A DNA stretch of 64,000 nucleotides from Miscanthus floridulus (taxonomy: Eukaryota > Streptophyta > Magnoliopsida > Poales > Poaceae), in the NCBI RefSeq assembly GCF_019320115.1, contig NC_089582.1, forward strand, positions 120,573,856 to 120,637,855, given 5' to 3'. A model generated the notes under the pieces. It saw only the letters and a program-made list of their open reading frames with translations. It did no database searches and was not told the origin of the DNA. The position numbers were made by a program, and so were the translations under genes. Positions 55,450 through 64,000 of this stretch are shown one piece after another (within the stretch, counting starts at the first letter, position 1; each line of letters opens with the position of its first letter).

Positions 55450-57835
55450 AAAGCTAGACGACGACACTAACAACGGAGCCGGAGGCCGCTGACCACCTGG
55501 GGGCAATGACAATGCCTTCTAGGACCACGACAAGGTGGTCGCCACCATCTTTGGGGGCCTCGCCTCCACCAAGAGCAGAAGAGAACAAAAGCTCACCGCC
55601 CGGCGGGTGCTTGCCGTCACTACGAAAGATGCCGCCACCAACCCCAGCTATCGCCCATGGTCCGAGGTCCCCATCACCTTCAACAAGGCCAACTAGTGGG
55701 CGGATATCCCCTACATTAGGTGTTTCCCCCTCATCCTTGACGCGACCGTCTAGAAAGTGCTTTTCAAAAAAGTGTTCGTCGATGGTAGGAGCGCTCAGAA
55801 TCTCCTCTTCACCGAAGCCCTAAAGGAGTTGGGCCTTGGGATAACAGATCTCACACCCTCAGACTCCTCCTTCTAGGGTGTGGTACCTAGCAGGGCATCC
55901 AAATCGCTTAGAGAGATCATCCTACCAATACAGTTCGGCATGGCAAGCAACTACCGCGTCGAACACATCAACTTCTACATCGCTGACTTCAACACCACCT
56001 ACCATGCCATACTTGGTTGGCTAGCTCTGGCCAAGTTCATGGATTTACCGCACTATGCTTATCTGGTGCTCAAGATGCCTTCGCCTGCAGGAGTCCTAGC
56101 CCTGCAGGCCAACCTCTCCATCACCTATGCCTGTGAGATAGAGAGTCTTACTCTTGCCGAAGCCACCGACCTCTCCATCCAGATGGCCAGTGTGGTCACC
56201 GATGCCAAGACGGTGCCCACCGATGACCTAGAGATCCCATCACTGGAGCCTCCTCGTGCCTCCACCAAGTCCAAGAAAACCAAGGAGGTCCGCCTCGGCC
56301 TCGACGACCCCTCTAAGACAGTGAAGATTGGGACTCACCTCGACCCCAAATAGGAAAGCGCGCTCGTTTCCTTCCTACATGCCAACACCGACCTGTTTGC
56401 TTGGAAACCTATAGACATGCCAAGGGTGCCATAGGAGAAGATCGAGCACTCCTTGAATGTCTCACCGACCGCCAACCCGATCAAGCAAATACTCTGCCGA
56501 TTCACGCCAGACAAGAAAGAGGCTATTAGGGTAGAAATAAAATGGCTCCTAGCTGCCGGATTCATAACAGAAGTGTATCATCCTAAGTGGTGAGCAAACC
56601 CTATTCTTGTTTGAAAAAAGAATAAAGAATGGAGAATGTGTGTTGATTACACTGATCTTAACAAACACTGCCCTAAAGACCCCTTTGGTTTGCCTCAGAT
56701 AGATGAGGTTGTAGACTCCACCGTCGGCTACAAACTTCTCTCCTTCCTCGATTATTACTCTAGCTATCACTAGATCTCCCTCAAGGAAGAATACCAGATC
56801 AAGATGTTGTTCATCATGCCCTTCGGTGTGTACTGCTACACCACCATGTCCTTCGGACTCATGAACGCCGGGGTGACTTATCAAAGGGCTATCTAGATGT
56901 GCCTCAATCAATAGATCAGCTGCAACATCGAAGCTTACATCAACGATGTGGTCATCAAGTCCAAGACCACCAATGATCTTATCACCGACCTCGAAGAAAC
57001 ATTCGCTAACCTTAAAAGGTACCGATGGAAGCTGAACCCTTCAAAGTGCATCTTTGGAGTTCCATCCGGTATACTCCTGGGCTACATCATCAGTGCATGT
57101 GGCATTGAACCCAACCCCGACAAGGTCTCCGCCATCACCAACAAGAAATGGCCAACATGCATCAAGGATATACAGAAGCTTACATGTTGCATGGTTGTTT
57201 TAAGCCGCTTCATATCGCGCCTTGGTGAAAAAGGGTTACCATTCTTCAAACTCCTCAAGGCCTTTGAGCGCTTTTCCTGGTCGGAGGAGGTAGACACCGC
57301 TTTCGAGCAGGTCAAGTTGTTCATAACAAAGCCTCTGATCATGACGACGTCACGGCCAAATGAAACTCTCTTGATCTACATCATCGCTACTTCTTGCGTC
57401 ATCAGCACAGCCATTGTGGTCGAATGCGAGGAGGTCGGGCACGCATATAAGGTGCAACGTCTGGTATACTTCATCAGCGAGGTTCTCAACAAGCCTAAGA
57501 CTCGTTATCCTCAGGTCTAGAAACTGCTATATGCCATCTTGATTACGTTGCGCAAGCTCCGTCACTACTTCGAGTATTACAAGATCACTGTGGTCACCGA
57601 GTTCCCTCTGGGGGCATTCTCCGCAACAAAGAAGCCAATGGCCGCATCATCAAGTGAGTTGTCGAGCTTGGCACTTACGCCATCAAATTCAGAAGTAGGC
57701 CTACCATCAAGTCTCAGGCGCTTGCCGATTTCATTGCTGAGTGGACCAAGATTCAAGAGCCCATCGCCGCAACTTGCCCCGAGCACTAGGTGATGTACTT
57801 TGATGGTGCTCTCAACATCAACGGTGCTGGTGCGG
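55450..57835 (+). pseudogene. pol: pol pseudogene of Gypsy D
   Basis: Protease region near 55680-56350: the active-site block reads VDGRSAQNLLF (the sister has DGGS), then YHAILGWLALAKFM. RT region 56390-57100: TDLNKHCPKDPFGLPQI, then a catalytic motif AYINDVV near 56934-56951 in which the first D of YIDD has become N. The connection and first RNase H (57100-57530), missing from the sister element, are present here: KRYRWKLNPSKCIFGVPSG, FISRLGEKGLPFFKLLK, FITKPLIMTTSRP. The start of the second RNase H (VMYFDGALNINGAG) is cut at 57835. Numerous TAG stops. Confidence 0.75.
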
Positions 57836-60800
57836 TGTGGCAGAACCTCCTAAATTATAGGACCCATATGCACTTGTCACTGTCCAACGACCTTTGACAA
57901 CTATGCATATGTTCCTAGTAACTTAAGAAGTCTATTGGGTCTCCTCGGGGAACCCTGAATCATCCATGATTTCTGAGTAAGATCACATTATAGAGTCATT
58001 GCAGTATTACAACATTTATTCAAATATATACCTCAGAGTAAAATAGCGGAAGTCTTACGATAACTTAGTTTACAAACCAGTTGTTTTAAACCTTACAAAC
58101 TAAGTTCGATAATTATTACAAACCATAGTAGTATTGGAGTGGTATAATTAACATAAACATAACACACAAAATAAGCATCCTGCCCAAGGATCACACATTC
58201 ACTTATCGTCATTGACCGGAACAACAGTCATGCAGCAAGGTCCAAAACAGACCTGCTCATGAGGCTCACCTACAATAAGGGTCAACGAACCCTGAGTACA
58301 AAAGTACTCAACAAGACTTAACCAAAATAAAAACTGAGAAGACTCAAGAATGCAGGCTCAGGGATTCAAGGTATGGCTTTAGCAATAATCAAAGTTCTTT
58401 TGCGTAAAAGCTCTTTAACAAAATTTTAGTATTTCAACATTTAAAATTCATAAGAACCATATATGAATCTGCTATGATCCGTAACGAGATCAAGAACTTC
58501 ATATCAAACTCTTTCTCAAATCCAGCTCGAGTTTCAGTTATTAACTACGATGATGAATAGTGAGTTCAGTCTCCATAACCGAGGAGCAATGACGATTCGA
58601 ACCGATTATTAAACCTAGCTGGGGATTCTAGACCACATGACATATGTAGGTCCCCGACTTACATATATCAACCTATCCTCAGATCCTCTAAAACAAGAAT
58701 GGGTTCACGCCACCCGAGAATACAGTACTCCACCATTCCAGCCCATGGCCACATGGGTACACGCTACTCTTGCCATCTCTCCACTCCTAGTGCATGAGTA
58801 GCCATTCTCGTAATAGAATAGCCGAGTTAAGGCTTACCGGAGTATGTGGTTAGTACTACAAAATCTCACCTCATGCAATTCAACAACGGACGGACCTTAA
58901 TCGACACAGGCAGAAAGAAGCCGCTCACAAGACCTCCATGTCTTGTGGCTCTCACACACCGAGTCTGCCCGGTCTAGATTTATTACTCCACATGCTCATA
59001 TTTCATGATAACATAAGTAACTAAGGATCCATTTAAAACTCGTAGGTGACAGGTAATCACCCGGCTAATCATGACTAAGCATAACTAGTCATTTACGAAT
59101 TAAAACTGGTAATAAGGTAGATATGGAAAAACAAGGTTGGTAATGCACCAATTAGGTTTTCACTTAACTCCTAATCACTTAATGCAGTATATAAAAGCAA
59201 AAGTGATAAAATTTGTAAAACACAAGGTAGGGTTAAATGCATCCGGGGCTTGCCTTTGTTGACGAAAAAGTTAGGTTCCTGCGACGTTCCACAATTATCA
59301 GATCCGACCTCAACAGATGGATTAACCTCCTCTACAACTTGATTAACTACAACGTGTTCACCTTCGTTCACTACACGTAGTAACAATGCCATGTTTAACA
59401 TGATGCGGGATATGAAACATGATGCTTGATGATGGATGCAAAATTAACAATTCGAATACAACTTTCCTTCGCAGTACAGTTGCAAGTCAAACGAACTAAA
59501 CCTTTTTCGTAACACATACATCAAGTGCCAAGGATCATTACCAACTAATGATCCAAGGTCATCACTCAATCCAAAATTTCAAACAAAACCTAAATCATTA
59601 AAGGTTACTATTTGCTTTTATGAATTATTTATTTAATTCAAAATTATGAAATAAATCAACTTATTCTAATTCAGCTCAAACTTTTTGTAAATGTTCATCA
59701 CATGATAACTAAGTGGCAAAACAATTTTCATAATTTTTTGATAATTAATTATGTCTAGAAAAATCATGGAAACTCATTTATTAATTAATTGAGTAATTTT
59801 CATCACATTCAAAAAGTACTAAAAAATAATATTTCATATTTTTATTAAATAATATACATCACAGAGAGGTCACACAAAAATTTTCACAATTTTTGGAGCT
59901 CTAAATAATTCTACACAAAAAATAACAAAAACTATCACTATTCATTCAAATCTGCAAAATAGAAAAATCCATTTTGAACGCTGGGTCACTGACAACGGAC
60001 CCCACATGTCATCTTCAACCTTCGGCGCTGACCACGGCAACGATGTGCTAACTAGCGATAACTCACCGCCGGTGAGGTCTCCGGCCAAGGCGAAGGTACC
60101 AACACACTCCCCACACCACCCCGCATCGATTGAAGGCACTAGCTTAAGCAATTAGAGCGAGGATCGAGGTTGACGCCATCCATGGCGGACACGACTACAT
60201 GGCAGCGCTACGCCGATGACAGGAGACCAGTAACGGTGAAGCAAACGACTCAGGAAGAACCAGGAGCTCACCTCGATCACGTTGAAGGTGATAGACGAGC
60301 CGGAGGAACAACAGAGAGGCGGGTCGATGGTCACAGTGATCACGGCGGAGCAAGGATCGTCGGTGGCGGTGTTCTGGCGACTGTGGTGCACAAAACAGTC
60401 ACACAACAAGGGATTAAGCACCATGGCATCAAAATGAAGCTAAAATAACACCGTGCAAGGACAGTGGCTCACCGTAGAGCGTTGGTCACGGTGAAACGGG
60501 ATCACCGGTGACTCTGCCGGCCATGAGGAAGAAAGGCGCGTGCAGTGGGTTCTCGGTGGAATCAGGCGACAACGGCTAGAGGATTGGGTTCGCAAGGAGA
60601 ATATGAAGCTAGGACAGGCTTGGCTATGACGGTGGAGCACTACGGCAATGGCAAACGCACGACAGAGCAGCGACGGTGACGTCGGGAAAACAGAGGAAGA
60701 GGAAGGAAGAACGGCGACGATGTCTGAGCTTTATAGGATGGCCAAGGAAGCAAGAGGAAGACATGCCATGGCCTTCTCCATGCCAGCGTGAAGCCAAGGG

Positions 60801-61414
60801 CACCACGAGCGCGTCTGGAACCGAGAAGAAGGTCGCCGACGGTGGGCTTAAGCGGCGAGCACTGTTCCACTTATTTACAAAATTGTCATTCATTTTAAAA
60901 TCCAAATTACTCCCAAATTTGTATAACAACTAAAAAATCTCCAAAAATAAAAGTTTCTCAAAATCCAAAGTTCTACAAGTTTGCTTTTATAACCACCCCC
61001 TAATTCAGTCTACATTTTGAAGTGAACTTTTGAATTCAATTAGGGGACTTTTAAAGAATTTCGCCTTTTTAAATTACTTCAAATTTTTCATAACAACTTT
61101 GAAAACTCCAAAAACAAACTTTGTATAACTTGCCAAGCTCTACACTTTTGATTTAAAGCTCAACCCTAAAATATGCTTAGATTTTGAAATGAGTTTTCAG
61201 GGTAGGATTTAAATACTGAAAATCAGGGTTTTCTTGAAAATTCAAATCCAAACCAAATTTTAAACTTGATTCAAACAATACAATTCAACACATACCACAT
61301 AAAGGTAAACTTGTTTTAGTGTATGCATATCAAAATTTTCACTAAAGGCCAAATGCTTTGCAATGCATATGATGACATGGCAAGTTTTAGTATTTAAACA
61401 CCCAAGGTGTTACA
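57836..61414 (-). repeat. 3' LTR of the Tekay-type element
   Basis: 3579 bp. It begins on the minus strand TGTAACACCTTGGGTG at 61414 and ends GGTTCTGCCACA at 57836. LTRs of 3-4 kb are normal for Tekay/Del elements. A GC-rich section (about 59980-60860) contains open frames on both strands that are not genes; the rest is AT-rich. Confidence 0.8.
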
Positions 61415-61430
61415 ATCCTTCTCCCTAAAA
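61415..61430 (-). other. Polypurine tract of the Tekay-type element
   Basis: The minus strand reads TTTTAGGGAGAAGGAT directly before the LTR. Confidence 0.8.
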
Positions 61431-61576
61431 GAAATCTCGTCCCGAGATTCAAAGCCATAGGGTAAGTAATAGAAAAGGAAATGTGTCGCGAGAACACATA
61501 CAAAATCTATCCATAAAACAGCTAAGGTCTCATTACAAAACACAACTTGCAGCAATCGAGCTCAACTAACATTACT

Positions 61577-64000
61577 CTATATTAACGTAAGAAATTCTAG
61601 AAATTTTTCTAGCAAGTAATCTTTAGATTCCCAAGTAGCTTCTTCTTCGGAATGTTGATTCCATTATATCTTGTAAAACTTGATTGTCCTTCTTCATGTG
61701 ACATGATCTTTCTGATCCAGAACTCGGATAGGATATTCGGAATAGGTCAAATCAGGTTCAAGTTCCACTCCTTCAACCTCAACATTCTGCTCAGGCACTC
61801 GGAGACGCTTCTTCAATTGAGAAACATGGAACACATCATGCACAGCTGAAAGATGTTCGAGTAGCTTCAAGCGATATGCCACTTTTCCATACCTCTCTAA
61901 AATTTGAAATGGCCCAATATAACGAGGTGCCAACTTGCCTTTAACACCAAAACGAGTAACTCCCTTCATTGGTGATACCTTTAGATATACAAAATCTCCC
62001 TTGTTAAACATCAATGGTCTACGTCGTTTATCTACATAACTCTTTTGTCGGGACTAAGCTATCTTCAAATTACTTTGTATTTGCCTAACCTTATCTTCTA
62101 TTTCTTTCACGAGGTCAACTCCAAAGAATCTTCTTTCTCTAAGCTAAGACCAACTCAGTGATGTTCTGCATCTACGACCATAGAGTGCTTCAAATGGATC
62201 CATTCTAATGCTCTCTTGATAACTATTGTTGTATGAGAACTCAGCCAAAGGTAGACATTCATCCCACTTCTTGGAATAGTTAAGGACACAACACCTTAAA
62301 ATATCTTTAAGTACTTGATTGACCCTTTCAGTCTGACCATCGATTTGTGGATGATAAGCTGTACTATACAGTAGTTTGGTACCTAACAAAGTATGCAAGT
62401 GTTTCTAAAAGCTGGAGATAAACTGTGTACCCCGATCTGACACTATGGTCTTTGGTACTCCATGTAGACTCATGATTCTTGTTAGATACATCTTGGCATA
62501 CTAGATAGTAGGATATATACTCTTGATTGGAAGAAAATATGCTGACTTAGTTAGTCGATCTACAATGACCCATATTGAGTCAAAACCTTTTGATGTCTTG
62601 GGTAGACCAACAATAAAGTCTATACTAATATCCTCCCACTTCCAAGCTGGAATAGGTAATGGTTGTAACTCTCTAGCAGACCTCAAATGTGTAGCTTTCA
62701 CCTTTTGATAAGTATCACACTTGGCTATATACCGGGCAATTTCTATCTTTATTTTGGTCCACCAAAACCTTTGTTTCAAGTCATGGTACATCTTATTACT
62801 TCTCGGATGAATAGATAGCCTAGTAGCATGTGCTTCTTCAAGAATTGACTATCGTAACTCAGGAACCTTGGGTACCACTAAGCGATTCTTGAACCATAAC
62901 ACACCTTCATCATCTACTTTGAAGCATTCCGCTTTCCCATTCTTGATTCTTTCTTTGATATCGGTTATACCCTTGTTTTCTTTCTGAGCAGCAATAATCT
63001 GGTCTCGAATAGTGGCTTCAACAGTTATATTGGCCAAACTACCTTATTGAATTACCTCTATACTCAACTTTTCCATCTCTTGGCATAAAGTCAAACACAT
63101 TGTTCTTACTGTCAAACAATTGCAATGGCTCTTTCGACTGAAGGCGTCTGCAACTACATTTTCTTTAACAGGATAGTAATGTACTTTCAAGTCATAATCT
63201 TTAATCAATTCTAACCATCTTCTTTGTCGCATGTTCAAATCCGATTGAGTAAAGATATACTTTAAACTCTTATGATCTGTATAAATATGGCACATATTAC
63301 CAAGCAGCTAGTGCCGCCAAATCTTCAGAGCATGGACAATTGCTGCTAACTCTAGATCATGAGTGGGATAGTGCTCTTCATGTTGCTTGAGTTGTCTAGA
63401 AGCATAGGTAATAACTCAGCCTTCTTGCATCAATACACATCCAATGCCAATACCCGAAGCATCACAATAAACGTCAAATGACTTCTCGATATTAGGTTAG
63501 GCTAATACTGGTGCAGTGGTTAATAATCTCTTCAAAGTCTGGAAAGCTTCTTCACACTCAGATGACCAGACAAACTTGACTTGGTTCTTCAACAACCTAG
63601 TGATGGACTTGGATACTCTAGAGAAATCTAGAATAAAATGATGGTAATACCCCGCCATTCCCACAAAACTCCAAACCTAATGAACAGTGGTTGGTGGTTT
63701 CCAATCAAGCACATCCTTAACTTTGCTTGGATCAACAGCAACTCCTTTAGCTGATAAGACATGCCCAAGAAACTATACTTCCTTAAGCCAGAAGTCACAC
63801 TTACTGAATTTGGCATATAATTGATGTTCTCTTAAGTGGGTCAGGACAATTCTGAGATGTTCTGTGTGTTCCTTCTTGTTCTTGGAATAAACTAGGATGT
63901 CATCAATAAACACTACCACAAACTTGTCTAGCTCAGGCATGAACACTGAATTCATCAGATACATGAAATGAGCTGGTGCATTTGTCAAACCAAAAGACAT
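61577..64000 (-). pseudogene. pol: pol of the Tekay-type chromovirus, broken, 5' part off window
   Basis: Minus-strand order: RT palm with [10 protein letters not shown] (64000-63773), RT end and RNase H (63660-63044; [26 protein letters not shown]), integrase zinc domain and core (62840-62144; CDTYQKVKATH, WEDISIDFIVGLPKTS, HPQIDGQTERVNQ), integrase C-terminal domain (62014-61694; GVKGKLAPRYIGPFQILERY, VHDVFHVSQLKK) and a chromodomain (about 61700-61579; WNQHSEEEATWESKDYLLE). Stops fall within the chromodomain (two), between zinc domain and core, and at several other points. The chromodomain would target insertion to heterochromatin. Confidence 0.8.

Larger units (their letters stand above)
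52707..57835 (+). mobile_element. Ty3/gypsy retrotransposon D, Tat-like, decayed, truncated
   Basis: Same family as the element at 1-5584 but on the plus strand. LTR, primer-binding block, gag, protease, RT and the start of the second RNase H can be followed to 57835, where the Tekay LTR begins within the RNase H motif YFDGALNINGAG. Integrase and 3' LTR must lie beyond the Tekay element, off the window. Many in-frame TAG codons make it inactive. Confidence 0.85.
57836..64000 (-). mobile_element. Tekay/Del-type chromovirus (Ty3/gypsy), continues off window
   Basis: On the minus strand the window shows RT, RNase H, integrase with chromodomain, a polypurine tract and the entire 3' LTR. It is inserted in the second RNase H of Gypsy D; the bases next to the LTR are TGCGG (57831-57835), the presumed target duplication. 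Stops in pol show decay. Confidence 0.85.

Noticed and set aside
60152..60929. Several open frames in the GC-rich middle of the Tekay LTR
   Set aside because: They lie within a defined LTR, overlap on both strands, and have no recognisable domains.
1..64000. tRNA, rRNA, CRISPR or bacterial-type operons
   Set aside because: Looked for cloverleaf boxes, rRNA motifs and regularly spaced repeats; none seen. The palindromic arrays are irregularly spaced and belong to LTR retrotransposons, so they are not CRISPR.

Overview
The window is a stretch of grass nuclear genome. It is almost entirely nested transposable elements, with one truncated host gene. The element families (SIRE-type Copia, Tat-type and Tekay-type Gypsy, CACTA, hAT, a plant mariner with a Stowaway-like CTCCCTCCGTCC terminus and small MITEs), the long LTRs and the mix of AT-rich spacer with GC-rich islands suggest a panicoid grass, probably in the sorghum/Miscanthus/sugarcane group. 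That placement is inference; nothing here identifies a species.

Layout. 1-5584: a decayed Tat-like Gypsy element on the minus strand, inserted in the left LTR of SIRE-type Copia element A (minus, 5585-15551). Element A itself sits in a CACTA transposon, of which one end remains (15552-15862). 15863-22041: host DNA with a truncated F-box/DUF295-like gene (minus, 16362-17273), a hAT element with a perfect 8-bp target duplication (17774-19074), short repeats and a LINE scrap. 22042-31706: a large LTR element with no pol (LARD-like), carrying one LTR inserted in its gag-like start (23698-25745) and a solo LTR inserted in its 3' LTR (29781-31354). 31707-35470: low-copy spacer with two MITEs. 35473-52180: a mariner-like element (decayed DD39D transposase) split by SIRE-type Copia element B (plus, 38542-51916, TSD GCGTG). 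52183-52706: spacer with a third MITE. 52707-57835: a second member of the first Gypsy family, plus strand and heavily decayed, cut by a Tekay-type chromovirus (minus, 57836 to beyond 64000) whose 3.6-kb LTR and pol are visible.

Element B is the young, most informative part. Its two 1585-bp LTRs showed no difference when compared line by line. It keeps a long gag ORF, a pol ORF with a single frameshift, and an extra 3' ORF in the env-like position with one frameshift. Each LTR holds a dense array of GACCGGACGC/GCGTCCGGTC half-sites, including perfect palindromes, just upstream of a TATA box. A second such array with its own TATA box lies inside the element, upstream of the 3' ORF, followed by a GC-rich leader and a plausible intron. 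This looks like an internal promoter for the 3' ORF. The otherwise different element A carries the same kind of array before its TATA box, and an 80-bp piece of it is inverted relative to transcription. Stops that separate gag from pol in both SIRE elements end in a pyrimidine-rich TAG/GT junction that resembles a splice acceptor.

The insertions form layers: CACTA < SIRE A < Gypsy; mariner < SIRE B; Gypsy D < Tekay; LARD < two LTRs. Apart from the F-box remnant no host gene can be supported, and no tRNA, rRNA or CRISPR was seen.
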